Shown: piece after piece, positions 37,199-46,047 of the stretch
Layout of the letters: each line of letters opens with the position of its first letter
Position numbering within the stretch: position 1 is the first letter of the stretch
Assembly (NCBI GenBank): GCA_025980475.1
Contig: JAICXL010000002.1
Span: 36,299-100,298 of the forward strand
Length of the DNA: 64,000 nucleotides
Reading direction: 5' to 3'
Source: Nocardioidaceae bacterium
Lineage (GTDB): Bacteria; Actinomycetota; Actinomycetes; Propionibacteriales; Nocardioidaceae
Translations under genes and position numbers: made by a program
Notes under the pieces: model-generated
The model's database searches: none
What the model was told of the DNA's origin: nothing
The model's input: the letters and a program-made list of their open reading frames with translations, nothing else

Positions 37199-38419
37199 AT
37201 GAGCACTGCCGGCCCCCTCGGCGCTGCGGCCCTCGCCGCGACCTACGCGGAGAGGCTGGTGCTCGGCACGGTCCGCGACGTGCACGGTGCTGTCGCGGTG
37301 CGCGTGCACGGCGTCGTGGACGCGGCAGCGGGCGGGACGACGGCCTCCCACCGCCTGCACGACGGCGTCGCCCGCGGCGTCTACTCCGGCATCGGGCTGG
37401 GCCTGCGCGCCGCGTCGAGCGGGCTGAGGGCCGCCGACGGCGCCGCGGGGCGCGCCGGGATCGGCCCGCGCCTGGACGACACTCCGCGCGGCCGTCTCCT
37501 GCTCTCGGCGGTCAACGGGCTGATCGGGGACCGCCTGCGCGAGGAGTCGCCCGAGCACTTCTTCGACATGGGCGTGCGGGTCAGCGGTCGCGACGTCGTG
37601 CTGGACGGGCCGGGCCTGGCAGCGGCCTACCCGAGGGCCCGCGGCGCGGTCGTCGTCTTCGTGCACGGGCTCTCGGAGAGCGAGGCCTACTGGGAACGCC
37701 CGGTGCGCCCCCGCCGCGACGAGGTCGTGCCCGGCTACGGGCAGGCCCTGGAACAGGATGGTTGGACCCCGGTCCAGGTCCGGGTCAACACCGGCCTGCC
37801 GATCAAGGAGAACGCTGTCGCACTGGCCTCGCTGCTCGACCGTCTGGTCGCCGCCTGGCCCGTCGCGGTGCGCCGGATCGCTCTCGTCGGCCACTCGATG
37901 GGCGGGCTGATCCTCCGCGCCGCGTGCGCGGTCAGCACCGATGCCGAGCCCTGGACCGGCCGGGTGACCGATGTGGTCACCCTGGGGGCGCCCCACCTCG
38001 GCGCGCCACTGGAGAGGCTGGCGAACGCCGGCGCGTGCACGCTCGGCCGGTTCCCCGAGTCCGCCCCGTTCGGCCGCATCCTCGAGTTCCGCTCGCCAGG
38101 GATCCTCGACCTGCGCCGCGGCCTCGCAGCCGACGTGCAGAACCTCCCGCACGCGCGCTACCACCTGGTGGCCGCCACGCTGACGCGGTCGGCACGCAAT
38201 CCGCTCGCGGAGTCCCTCGGCGACCTGCTGGTGCCCTACTCCTCGGCGATCGGCCGGCCCCGGCGGGGAGCCGTGATGTTTCCCGGCGCCGACGTGCTGC
38301 ACGTGCCGCGTGCCGACCACTTCGACCTGCTCAACCACGACACCGTCCGTGCGGCTCTGCGGTCCTGGCTGCAGGAGGATCCCGACGCCCGGACCAGCAC
38401 CCAGGAGGCAAGCAGATGA
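37199..38419 (+). CDS. Alpha/beta hydrolase (lipase/PGAP1-like esterase)
   Basis: A 406-aa hydrolase. The oxyanion segment is VVVFVHGLSESEAYW, the nucleophile elbow is VGHSMGG (Ser) around residue 225, and the C-terminal histidine is probably in RADHFDLLNHD; TLGAPHLGAPLERLA is typical of PGAP1/lipase-like members. The first 130 residues are Ala/Gly-rich and helical with no signal peptide, so it is likely cytoplasmic or membrane-associated. Substrate is unknown. ATG 37199 lies close behind a TTGACA-containing palindrome. It overlaps the SRPBCC gene by ATGA, so the two are coupled. Confidence 0.78.
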   Translation: MSTAGPLGAAALAATYAERLVLGTVRDVHGAVAVRVHGVVDAAAGGTTASHRLHDGVARGVYSGIGLGLRAASSGLRAADGAAGRAGIGPRLDDTPRGRLLLSAVNGLIGDRLREESPEHFFDMGVRVSGRDVVLDGPGLAAAYPRARGAVVVFVHGLSESEAYWERPVRPRRDEVVPGYGQALEQDGWTPVQVRVNTGLPIKENAVALASLLDRLVAAWPVAVRRIALVGHSMGGLILRAACAVSTDAEPWTGRVTDVVTLGAPHLGAPLERLANAGACTLGRFPESAPFGRILEFRSPGILDLRRGLAADVQNLPHARYHLVAATLTRSARNPLAESLGDLLVPYSSAIGRPRRGAVMFPGADVLHVPRADHFDLLNHDTVRAALRSWLQEDPDARTSTQEASR

Positions 38420-38886
38420 GTCCGACCGCGACCCGCCCCGTCCCGCTGACCGCCAGCGCCGACATCGACGCACCGGTCGAGGTCGTCTGGGCCGCGGTAT
38501 CCGACCTGCGCCGGATGCCCGACTTCAGCCCGGAGCTGCGCAAGGTCGTCCCACTGGGCCGCCGTACCTCCGGAGTCGGCGCCCGCATCCTCGGCCTGAA
38601 CCGGCGCGGCCTGGCCGCCTGGCCGACCACGTCGCGGGTCACCCGCTGGGAGCCCGGGCGCGCCATCGCCTGGCGGACCCGGCAGAGCGGCGCGACCTGG
38701 GTCTACGAGCTCGAGCCGGGCCCTGCAGGTGGCACGCGTGTCACTGCGCGACGGGTGCTGCCCGCCTACACCGCAGGTACGGCGCTCCTCGCGCCCCTCA
38801 TCGGCGGCGCCGCGGGGCACGACCGGGAGCTCGGCGACGGCATGGCGACCACGCTTGCGCGGATCAAGGCAGCCGTCGAGGACTGA
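38416..38886 (+). CDS. SRPBCC family protein (polyketide cyclase/START-like)
   Basis: A 156-aa helix-grip fold protein: [31 protein letters not shown] at the N-terminus and [15 protein letters not shown]... [13 protein letters not shown] at the C-terminal helix. These proteins bind hydrophobic ligands; function is unassigned. The start ATG overlaps the hydrolase stop. The pair could handle one lipid-like substrate, which is inference from coupling. Confidence 0.85.
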   Translation: MSPTATRPVPLTASADIDAPVEVVWAAVSDLRRMPDFSPELRKVVPLGRRTSGVGARILGLNRRGLAAWPTTSRVTRWEPGRAIAWRTRQSGATWVYELEPGPAGGTRVTARRVLPAYTAGTALLAPLIGGAAGHDRELGDGMATTLARIKAAVED

Positions 38887-38890
38887 GCCG

Positions 38891-38908
38891 AATCCGCTGT
38901 GGGCGAAC
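38891..38908 (+). promoter_or_regulatory. Candidate ClgR operator upstream of clpP1
   Basis: aatccgctgtgggcgaac fits the ClgR consensus as I recall it (WNNWCGCYNANRGCGWWS) at 16 of 18 positions, with the core CGCT-N4-GCG intact. It lies about 40 bases upstream of the clpP1 -10 box, an activator position, and there is no good -35 box, as expected for an activated promoter. Confidence 0.55.
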
Positions 38909-38959
38909 AAGGCGGGGTCGGCCGTGGATTTGTCCGCGGCTCCGTCTAGGGTCGGGAAC

Positions 38960-39592
38960 GTGCCCAGAAACGTGCCCACAGACCCAGCGATGAACGAAGG
39001 TTCGCCGAGCTACGGCCTCGACGACCACATCTACCAGCGCCTGCTCAAGGAGCGCATCGTCTTCCTCGGTTCGGAGGTGCGCGACCAGAACGCCAACGCG
39101 ATCTGCGCGCAGCTGCTGCTGCTCAGCGCCGAGGATCCCGACGCCGACATCTTCCTGCACATCAACAGCCCCGGCGGCTCGGTCGACTCGGGCATGGCGA
39201 TCTACGACACGATGAACTACATCCCCAACGACGTCGCCACGGTCGCCATGGGCCTGGCCGCGTCGATGGGGCAGTTCCTGCTGTGCGCCGGCGCCAACGG
39301 CAAGCGGTACGCGCTGCCGCACGCGCGGATCATGATGCACCAGCCGTCGGGAGGCATGGGCGGCTCGGCCTCCGACATCAAGATCCAGGCCCAGCAGTCG
39401 CTGCACATCAAGAAGGTGCTCTTCGACCTGATCAGCCACCACACCGGGCAGCCGCTCGAGCAGGTGGAGCGCGACGCCGACCGCGACCGCTGGTTCACCG
39501 CCGAGCAGGCGAAGGACTACGGCTTCATCGACCACGTCATCGCGAGCGCGCGTGAAGCCGCCGACCAGGGCCGTCCGGCCCACGGCAACTGA
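38960..39592 (+). CDS. clpP1: ATP-dependent Clp protease proteolytic subunit 1
   Basis: A serine protease subunit of 210 aa from GTG 38960. The catalytic Ser is in [11 protein letters not shown], the His in [11 protein letters not shown], and the Asp later in the [17 protein letters not shown] segment. It forms a mixed ClpP1P2 barrel with the next gene product and degrades proteins fed by ClpX or ClpC. The start is decided by the promoter: TAGGGT at 38947-38952 is 7 bases before GTG 38960 (leaderless); ATG 38990 would give 200 aa and has no ribosome site. A candidate ClgR site lies upstream. Confidence 0.95.
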   Translation: MPRNVPTDPAMNEGSPSYGLDDHIYQRLLKERIVFLGSEVRDQNANAICAQLLLLSAEDPDADIFLHINSPGGSVDSGMAIYDTMNYIPNDVATVAMGLAASMGQFLLCAGANGKRYALPHARIMMHQPSGGMGGSASDIKIQAQQSLHIKKVLFDLISHHTGQPLEQVERDADRDRWFTAEQAKDYGFIDHVIASAREAADQGRPAHGN

Positions 39593-39621
39593 CCGGGCGA
39601 GCGCCCCGAAAGGATTCCCTG

Positions 39622-40230
39622 ATGAATTACTACATCCCGCAGTGGGAGGAACGCACCTCCTACGGCTTCCGGCGCATCGACCCCTACGCCAAGCTTTTCG
39701 AGGACCGGATCATCTTCCTCGGCACGCCGATCTCCGACGACATCGCCAACGCCGTGATGGCCCAGTTGCTCTGCCTGGAGTCGATGGATCCCACCCGTGA
39801 CATCCAGATCTACATCAACAGCCCCGGCGGATCGTTCACGGCGATGACCGCGATCTACGACACGATGCGCTTCATCCAGCCCGACGTGCAGACCGTCTGC
39901 CTGGGCCAGGCGGCCTCCGCGGCCGCGATCCTGCTCGCCGCCGGCGCCGCGGGCAAGCGGCTGGCGCTCCCCAACAGCCGGATCCTCATCCACCAGCCCT
40001 ACACCGAGGGCACCTACGGCCAGTCCTCGGACATCGAGATCCAGGCCAACGAGATCCTGCGGATGCGTGAGCTGCTCGAGAAGATGATCGCCGAGCACTC
40101 GGGCAAGACCGCCGAGGACGTCAGCCGTGACATCGAGCGCGACAAGATCCTGACCGCCGAGGAGGCGGTCACCTACGGCTTGATCGACTCGATCCTCGAG
40201 TCCCGCAAGGCCACCCCCGCGCTCACCTGA
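39622..40230 (+). CDS. clpP2: ATP-dependent Clp protease proteolytic subunit 2
   Basis: A 202-aa ClpP. Catalytic Ser is in GQAASAAAILLAAGA, His in SRILIHQPYTEG, Asp in the AEDVSRDIERDK region. The N-terminus MNYYIPQWEERTSYGFRR and YGQSSDIEIQANE match actinobacterial ClpP2. It starts 29 bases after clpP1 with an AAAGGA site and is cotranscribed with it; both subunits are required for activity in mycobacteria. Confidence 0.96.
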   Translation: MNYYIPQWEERTSYGFRRIDPYAKLFEDRIIFLGTPISDDIANAVMAQLLCLESMDPTRDIQIYINSPGGSFTAMTAIYDTMRFIQPDVQTVCLGQAASAAAILLAAGAAGKRLALPNSRILIHQPYTEGTYGQSSDIEIQANEILRMRELLEKMIAEHSGKTAEDVSRDIERDKILTAEEAVTYGLIDSILESRKATPALT

Positions 40231-40355
40231 GCGCGGGCAAACACGACGGTGCGCGTGCCGTGTCCTCGCCCGCAGGGCGTCGAGACGGGGTACCGTCAGC
40301 AGAGTCCGAGGCAGTGAGCCGGCGGTGTCCGGCAGGATGATGGGAGACGTCGTCA

Positions 40356-41636
40356 GTGGCGCGCATCGGTGACGGGGGAGACCTCCTCAAGTGCTCCTTC
40401 TGCGGGAAGAGCCAGAAGCAGGTCAAGAAGTTGATCGCCGGACCCGGTGTCTACATCTGCGACGAGTGCATCGACCTGTGCAACGAGATCATCGAGGAGG
40501 AGCTCTCCGAGACCACCGAGGTGGGGCTCGAGGAGCTGCCCAAGCCCCGGGAGATCTTCGAGTTCCTCAACTCCTACGTCATCGGCCAGGAAGTGGCGAA
40601 GAAGTCCCTCGCGGTCGCGGTCTACAACCACTACAAGCGGGTGCAGGCGGGGGTGACCACGACCGCCAAGCACGCCAAGGACGACGCCGTCGAGGTGGCC
40701 AAGTCCAACATCCTGGTGATCGGGCCGACCGGTTGCGGCAAGACCTACCTTGCGCAGACGTTGGCCCGGATGCTCAACGTGCCGTTCGCGATCGCGGACG
40801 CGACCGCCCTGACCGAGGCGGGCTACGTCGGCGAGGACGTCGAGAACATCCTGCTCAAGCTGATCCAGGCCGCCGACTACGACGTGAAGAAGGCCGAGAC
40901 CGGGATCATCTACATCGACGAGATCGACAAGGTCGCCCGCAAGGCGGAGAACCCCTCGATCACCCGTGACGTGTCCGGCGAGGGCGTGCAGCAGGCGCTG
41001 TTGAAGATCCTGGAGGGCACCACGGCGTCGGTGCCCCCGCAAGGGGGCCGCAAGCACCCCCACCAGGAGTTCATCCAGATCGACACCACCAACATCCTCT
41101 TCGTGGTGGGGGGCGCCTTCGCCGGGCTCGAGCACATCGTCGAGCAGCGCGTCGGCAAGAAGACCCTCGGCTTCACCGCCGAGATGCGACTGGGCAAGGA
41201 GCAGGACTCCGACGCCATGTTCGCCCAGGTGCGCCCCGAGGACCTGGTCAAGTTCGGCCTGATCCCTGAGTTTATCGGCCGGCTGCCCCTGATCGCGACG
41301 GTCAACAAGCTCGACAACGCGGCGCTGGTGCAGATCCTCACCGAGCCGCGCAACGCCCTGGTCAAGCAGTACCAGAAGCTCTTCGAGCTCGACGGCGTCG
41401 AGCTCGAGTTCACCGAGGACGCGATCTCGGCGATCGCCGAGAAGGCGATGGAGCGCGGCACCGGCGCCCGCGGCCTGCGCGCGATCATCGAAGAGGTCCT
41501 CCTCAACGTGATGTACGACGTCCCCTCGCGCGGCGACGTCGCCAAGGTGGTGGTGACCGGCGAGGTCGTCTCCGACAACGTCAACCCCACCCTGGTTCCG
41601 CGACAGCCGGACGCCAAGAAGCGCAAGTCCGCCTGA
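40356..41636 (+). CDS. clpX: ATP-dependent Clp protease ATP-binding subunit ClpX
   Basis: A 426-aa AAA+ unfoldase. N-terminal C4 zinc finger [26 protein letters not shown] (residues 13-38), Walker A GPTGCGKT (about 125), Walker B IYIDEIDK, the IGF-type ClpP docking loop (KTLGF region), sensor motifs and [10 protein letters not shown] near the C-terminus. It unfolds substrates and threads them into ClpP1P2. GTG 40356 has GGGAGAC upstream. The 125-base gap after clpP2 may hold its own promoter, though none is clear. Confidence 0.97.
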   Translation: MARIGDGGDLLKCSFCGKSQKQVKKLIAGPGVYICDECIDLCNEIIEEELSETTEVGLEELPKPREIFEFLNSYVIGQEVAKKSLAVAVYNHYKRVQAGVTTTAKHAKDDAVEVAKSNILVIGPTGCGKTYLAQTLARMLNVPFAIADATALTEAGYVGEDVENILLKLIQAADYDVKKAETGIIYIDEIDKVARKAENPSITRDVSGEGVQQALLKILEGTTASVPPQGGRKHPHQEFIQIDTTNILFVVGGAFAGLEHIVEQRVGKKTLGFTAEMRLGKEQDSDAMFAQVRPEDLVKFGLIPEFIGRLPLIATVNKLDNAALVQILTEPRNALVKQYQKLFELDGVELEFTEDAISAIAEKAMERGTGARGLRAIIEEVLLNVMYDVPSRGDVAKVVVTGEVVSDNVNPTLVPRQPDAKKRKSA

Positions 41637-41795
41637 GTGCTCGGGCCCGACCGGCCCATCTCCCGCCCCGCGGGCCATCACAGATGACCCGTTCGGGCCA
41701 TGTGCCCACGCCGCGTTGCGACATAAATTGATGCGGTACGCCCCTTTTGGTGCCGTTTCTCGGGGGCAGGCGCGAGCACGAGCGAGGAGGGGTCC

Positions 41796-42410
41796 ATGAG
41801 TGCTGAGCATCGGCTGCCCCTGGGCGCCTTCCTGCTCCTGTCCGGCCTGTGCCTGGTCGTCGCCGTCGCCGGCTTGGTGGGTCCGGCGACCCGCCTCCCC
41901 GGCGGTGGGGGACCCGCGCAGCTGCTGGCCAGCGGCGCACCTCGTCACGTCCTCGGTGCTGTCCTCGTCGGCCGCACGTCGGCCCCGGTGCCGGTCGACG
42001 CCGGCCAGTCGATCATGCCCGTCGACGTCGCCCTCCCGGCCTCGACCACCGCCGCCGACGCCGTCGAGCAGGCGACCACGTCCACCGTGCCTAGCCCCAC
42101 CACGCATCGGCACTCCCAGGTAGCGATCCGGCGCCGCCACGCGAACCACCACGCCGCGCACCACCAGCGGGCGCGCCAGGTCTCATCGGCGCACCACCGC
42201 GCCATCAGGCAGCCGGCACGCCCGCGGGTCCACGCACCAGCCCGGGGGGCGCTCCTCACCCACCACCGCCCCCGGCGCGTCGCCCCCTGGGCCCAGCACC
42301 GGGTCCACCACCGGGTCCACCACCCGGTTCCCCATCGGGCCCACCACGGGGTTCACCACCGGGCTCACCACCGGGCTCGCTACCGGGGCTGGAACCACCG
42401 GCACCGCTGA
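41796..42410 (+). CDS. Membrane or secreted protein with His/Arg-rich low-complexity C-terminus
   Basis: A 204-aa ORF with a very strong GAGGAGGGG site before ATG 41796. Residues 8-35 form a transmembrane or signal segment (LGAFLLLSGLCLVVAVAGLVG), 36-105 is a plausible extracytoplasmic stretch with Ser/Thr/Pro, and from about 110 to the end it is almost only His, Arg, Ala and Val (HHRVHHRVHHPVPHRAHH). In the +1 frame the same DNA encodes a PPPGPPPGSP-type linker that stays open past the stop into antisense valS. Either a genuine His-rich tail or a frameshifted Pro/Gly-rich one is possible. The gene is convergent with valS, 25 bases apart. No family recognised. Confidence 0.55.
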   Translation: MSAEHRLPLGAFLLLSGLCLVVAVAGLVGPATRLPGGGGPAQLLASGAPRHVLGAVLVGRTSAPVPVDAGQSIMPVDVALPASTTAADAVEQATTSTVPSPTTHRHSQVAIRRRHANHHAAHHQRARQVSSAHHRAIRQPARPRVHAPARGALLTHHRPRRVAPWAQHRVHHRVHHPVPHRAHHGVHHRAHHRARYRGWNHRHR

Positions 42411-42435
42411 GCCCGGCGGCTCCGCTCCCGGCTGG

Positions 42436-45054
42436 TCAGCCCTTCTGCGGCCGGGCGCCGAGCACGGCCTCGACGGCGACCGGGTCACCCTCCGCGCCGG
42501 CGACGAGTCGCAGCTCGCCGGTGATGCCCGCCACCGCCCGCAGGTCGGACTCGACCTCGCCGATGGCCTCGACCGCCCCCGGTGACCCGGTGACCGTGGC
42601 CGACTCGACGGGTGTCCGCTGGCTCACCTTGGCGCTCGACTTCGCGCCCCGCAGGCCGGCCAGCGCCGCCGCGACCGACCCGAGCAGGTCGGGCGAGGAC
42701 GCGGCGGCCGCACCGAGCTCGGTGGCCACCGGCCAGGACTGCCGGTGCACCGATCCGTCCTGCCACCAGGACCAGACCTCCTCGGTCACGTAGGGCAGGA
42801 ACGGAGCGAGCAGGCGCAGCTGCGTGTGCAGCGCGATCGCCAGGGTCGCCCGGGCCGACTCGGTGCCCGGCTCGCCGGCTTCGCCGTACGCTCGCTCCTT
42901 GACCAGCTCGACGTAGTCGTCGCAGAAGTTCCAGAAGAACCTCTCGGTGACCTCGAGCGCGCTGGTGTAGTCGTAGGCCTCGAACGCCTCGGTCGCCGCC
43001 GTCACGGTGTTGGCCAGGCCGCCGAGCAGGGCGCGGTCGACCGGCTCGTGGACCAGGGCCGGCTCGGTCAGGCGCGCCCCGACGCTGCCGAGCACGAACT
43101 TCGACACGTTGAGGACCTTGATCGCCAGCCGTCGGCCGACCTTCATCTGGGCCTCGTCGAAGGGCGAGTCGAGGCCAGGACGCGCCATCGCCGCTCGCCA
43201 GCGGACGGCGTCTGCGCCGTACTTCTCCAGGATGTCGGTGGGCACCACCACGTTGCCCTTCGACTTGGACATCTTCTTGCGGTCCGGGTCGAGGATGAAG
43301 CCCGAGATCATCGCGTGCGACCACGGAGCCGCGTGGTTCTCGTAGTGCGCGCGGACCACCCGGGAGAACAGCCACGTGCGGATGATGTCGTGGGCCTGGG
43401 TGCACAGGTCCATCGGGAAGACCAGCTGCCACAGGTCGTCGTCCTCCTCCCAGCCGCCGGCGATCTGCGGCGTCAGCGAGGAGGTGGCCCAGGTGTCCAT
43501 CACGTCGGGGTCACCGATGAACCCGTTCGGCTTGCCGCGCTGCTCCTCGGTGTAGCCGTGGGGAGCGTCCGTCGACGGGTCGACCGGCAGCTCGGCCTCC
43601 GCCGGCAGCAGCGGGTGGGCGTAGTCGGGCTCGCCGTCGCCGTCGAGCGGGTACCAGACCGGGAAGGCGATGCCGAAGAACCGCTGCCGGGAGATCAGCC
43701 AGTCGCCGTTGAGCCCCCCGACCCAGTTGTCGTAGCGGTGCTTCATGTGCGGTGGGGTCCAGTCGATCTCCGCGCCGCGCTCGAGCATCTCCGCGCGCAC
43801 GTCGGCGTCGCGGCCACCGTTGCGGAGGTACCACTGCCGGGTGGCCACGATCTCGAGGGGCTTGTCGCCCTTCTCGTAGAAGTTGGCCATCCGCTTGGTC
43901 GGCGACGGGTCTCCGTCCAGGTCACCGGACTCGCGCAACCGGGCCACCATGGCCTCCCGGGCGCTGAAGGCGGTCTTGCCCTTGAGGTCCTCGTACGACG
44001 ACGCCGCCGGCTCGTGGGCCAGCCACGGGGGCGTCTCGCGCGACATCCGGCCGTCGCGCCCGATCAGGGTGCGCACCGGCAGCTGCAGCTCGCGCCACCA
44101 CTGCACGTCGGTGAGGTCGCCGAAGGTGCAGCACATCGCGATGCCGGCACCCTTGTCGGGCTCGGCCGCCGGGTGCGCCAGCACCGGGATCTCCACGCCG
44201 AACACGGGAGAGGTGACGGTGCTGCCGAACAGCGGCTGGTAGCGCTCGTCGTCGGGATGTGCGATCAGGGCCACCACGCTGGGGATCAGCTCGGGACGCG
44301 TCGTCTCGATGAACACCGGGCCGTCCGCCCCGTGGAAGGCCACCCGGTGGTAGTGGCCGGCGTACTCCCTGGCCTCCAGTTCCGCCTGCGCGACCGCCGT
44401 CTGGAAGGTGACGTCCCAGAGCGTGGGCGCCTCCGTGAGGTAGGCCTCGCCGCGCGCGTAGTTGCGCAGGAACGCCCGCTGGCTGACCGTCTGCGCCTTG
44501 GTCCCGATCGTGGTGTAGTGCTGCCGCCAGTCCACGGAGAGGCCGAGCGTGCGCCACAGCGACTCGAAGACCTCCTCGTCCTGGACCACGAGGCGCTCGC
44601 AGAGCTCGATGAAGTTCGGCCGGCTGATCGGCACCTGCTTCTTGGCGTCGGGCTTCTCCGGTGGCGCGAAGTCGGGGTCGTAGGGCAGCGACGGGTCGCA
44701 GCGGACGCCGAAGTAGTTCTGCACGCGACGCTCGGTCGGCAGCCCGTTGTCGTCCCACCCCATCGGGTAGAACACCGACTTGCCGCGCATTCGCTGGAAG
44801 CGCGCGACCAGGTCGGGGTGCGTGTAGGAGAAGACGTGCCCGACGTGCAGGCTGCCGCTGACCGTCGGGGGCGGGGTGTCGATCGCGTAGACGTTCTCGC
44901 GAGGCTGGGTGCGGTCGAAGGCGTAGGTGCCGTCGACCCTCCAGCGCTCGGCCCACTTGGCCTCGAGCCCCTCCAGCGCGGGCTTGTCCGGTACGACGAC
45001 GGCACGCCGGTCGGTGCTCGTCGTCTCCCGGGCCTGCTGCTGGATGTCGGTCAT
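42436..45054 (-). CDS. valS: Valyl-tRNA synthetase
   Basis: An 872-aa class Ia synthetase. HIGH-type motif GSLHVGHVFSYTHPD is near residue 60, an editing (CP1) domain follows with HPAAEPDKGAGIAMCCTFGD, the KMSKS loop is KKMSKSKGNVV, and the anticodon-binding domain and a C-terminal coiled-coil-like segment (about 810-872: SPDLLGSVAAALAGLRGAK) end the protein. ATG 45054 is 7 bases from TAGCAT (45062-45067) on the minus strand: leaderless. The ORF track starts far upstream in the divergent gene. Confidence 0.96.
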   Translation of the reverse strand: MTDIQQQARETTSTDRRAVVVPDKPALEGLEAKWAERWRVDGTYAFDRTQPRENVYAIDTPPPTVSGSLHVGHVFSYTHPDLVARFQRMRGKSVFYPMGWDDNGLPTERRVQNYFGVRCDPSLPYDPDFAPPEKPDAKKQVPISRPNFIELCERLVVQDEEVFESLWRTLGLSVDWRQHYTTIGTKAQTVSQRAFLRNYARGEAYLTEAPTLWDVTFQTAVAQAELEAREYAGHYHRVAFHGADGPVFIETTRPELIPSVVALIAHPDDERYQPLFGSTVTSPVFGVEIPVLAHPAAEPDKGAGIAMCCTFGDLTDVQWWRELQLPVRTLIGRDGRMSRETPPWLAHEPAASSYEDLKGKTAFSAREAMVARLRESGDLDGDPSPTKRMANFYEKGDKPLEIVATRQWYLRNGGRDADVRAEMLERGAEIDWTPPHMKHRYDNWVGGLNGDWLISRQRFFGIAFPVWYPLDGDGEPDYAHPLLPAEAELPVDPSTDAPHGYTEEQRGKPNGFIGDPDVMDTWATSSLTPQIAGGWEEDDDLWQLVFPMDLCTQAHDIIRTWLFSRVVRAHYENHAAPWSHAMISGFILDPDRKKMSKSKGNVVVPTDILEKYGADAVRWRAAMARPGLDSPFDEAQMKVGRRLAIKVLNVSKFVLGSVGARLTEPALVHEPVDRALLGGLANTVTAATEAFEAYDYTSALEVTERFFWNFCDDYVELVKERAYGEAGEPGTESARATLAIALHTQLRLLAPFLPYVTEEVWSWWQDGSVHRQSWPVATELGAAAASSPDLLGSVAAALAGLRGAKSSAKVSQRTPVESATVTGSPGAVEAIGEVESDLRAVAGITGELRLVAGAEGDPVAVEAVLGARPQKG

Positions 45055-45132
45055 GTGCGAAATGCTACGGGGACCCGCTGCAGCCGGGAAAACCAGTTCC
45101 GGCGCCCCACCAGGGGTCACTAGCCTGCGTGG

Positions 45133-46023
45133 GTGAGCTGCACCCTCCATTTCGTCGACGACCCGGCCGCCTTCCTCGACGCCGTCCGGGACCACCTCGC
45201 AGCCGACCCGGTGCAGGGCACCGTGGTCACCACCTGGGCCGAGCGCTCGGTCCGCGAGGCGAAGGACGGGGTGGACCAGCCCGGGGAGTTCCCCCGCTGG
45301 TGGCTCGTGGTCCGCGACGACGCCGGCGAGGTGGTCGGCACGGGGATGCGCACCGCTCCCTTCGAGCCCCACCCGCCCTACCTGCTCGCGATGCCCGAGG
45401 AGGCTGCCGTCGCCGTGGCCGGGGCCCTGCACGAGCGCGGCGAGGAGCTCGGCGGGGTCAACGGCGCGCTACCCGCCGTCAGAGTGGTCGCCGAGGAGTA
45501 CGCACGGCTGGCGGGGCGGACTGTTCGCGTCGCGGAGGAGACCCGACTCTTCGAGCTGGGCAACCTCGTCGAGCCCGAGCTGCCCGATGGCCAGCTGCGG
45601 ATGGCCACTGCCGACGACCTCGACCTGGCCCTGGCCTGGTACCGGTCCTTCGGACGCGAGGCCGCCGAGCAGGCGGGCCACGAGGACGAGCACGCGGTGT
45701 TCGAGGACGAGACCGGCATGCTTCGCCGGATAGAGGAGGGCCGAGTCTGGTTCTGGGTCGACCAGCGCGGCGAGAGGGTGCACCTGACCGGCCACAACCT
45801 GCCCAGCTTCGGTGTCGCCAGGATCGGCCCGGTGTTCACCCCGAGGGAGCACCGCGGCTGCGGCTACGCCAGCGCCGCGGTCGCCGAGATCTCCCGGATG
45901 CTGAGCGACGCAGGCTCGCGGGTCACGCTCTTCACCGACCAGGCGAACCCGACGTCGAACGCGATCTACCAGCGGCTCGGCTTCCGTGCCGTCGCCGACC
46001 AGGCCAACCTCGTCATCGAGTGA
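45133..46023 (+). CDS. GNAT family N-acetyltransferase
   Basis: A 296-aa protein with a degenerate N-terminal half and a C-terminal GNAT domain: RIGPVFTPREHRGCGYASAAVAEISRML carries the acetyl-CoA pyrophosphate loop (R-x-x-G-x-G/A) and FTDQANPTSNAIYQRLGFRAV is the conserved final strand-helix. Substrate is unknown. GTG 45133 lies 6 bases after TAGCCT (45121-45126), leaderless. It is divergent from valS and 24 bases before folC. Confidence 0.87.
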   Translation: MSCTLHFVDDPAAFLDAVRDHLAADPVQGTVVTTWAERSVREAKDGVDQPGEFPRWWLVVRDDAGEVVGTGMRTAPFEPHPPYLLAMPEEAAVAVAGALHERGEELGGVNGALPAVRVVAEEYARLAGRTVRVAEETRLFELGNLVEPELPDGQLRMATADDLDLALAWYRSFGREAAEQAGHEDEHAVFEDETGMLRRIEEGRVWFWVDQRGERVHLTGHNLPSFGVARIGPVFTPREHRGCGYASAAVAEISRMLSDAGSRVTLFTDQANPTSNAIYQRLGFRAVADQANLVIE

Positions 46024-46047
46024 GCGCCGCCTAGACTCGCAGTCGCG

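Noticed and set aside
35363-38473. 1036-aa minus-strand ORF opposite tig and the hydrolase gene
   Set aside because: It mirrors well-supported plus-strand genes, has no recognisable domain and shows the Arg/Gly/Val/Asp-rich composition of antisense GC-rich coding DNA.
38990-38992. ATG 38990 as the clpP1 start
   Set aside because: No ribosome site precedes it, while GTG 38960 is 7 bases after TAGGGT; kept only as an alternative.
42745-45123. 792-aa plus-strand ORF opposite valS
   Set aside because: valS is unequivocal on the minus strand; the opposing ORF has no motif.
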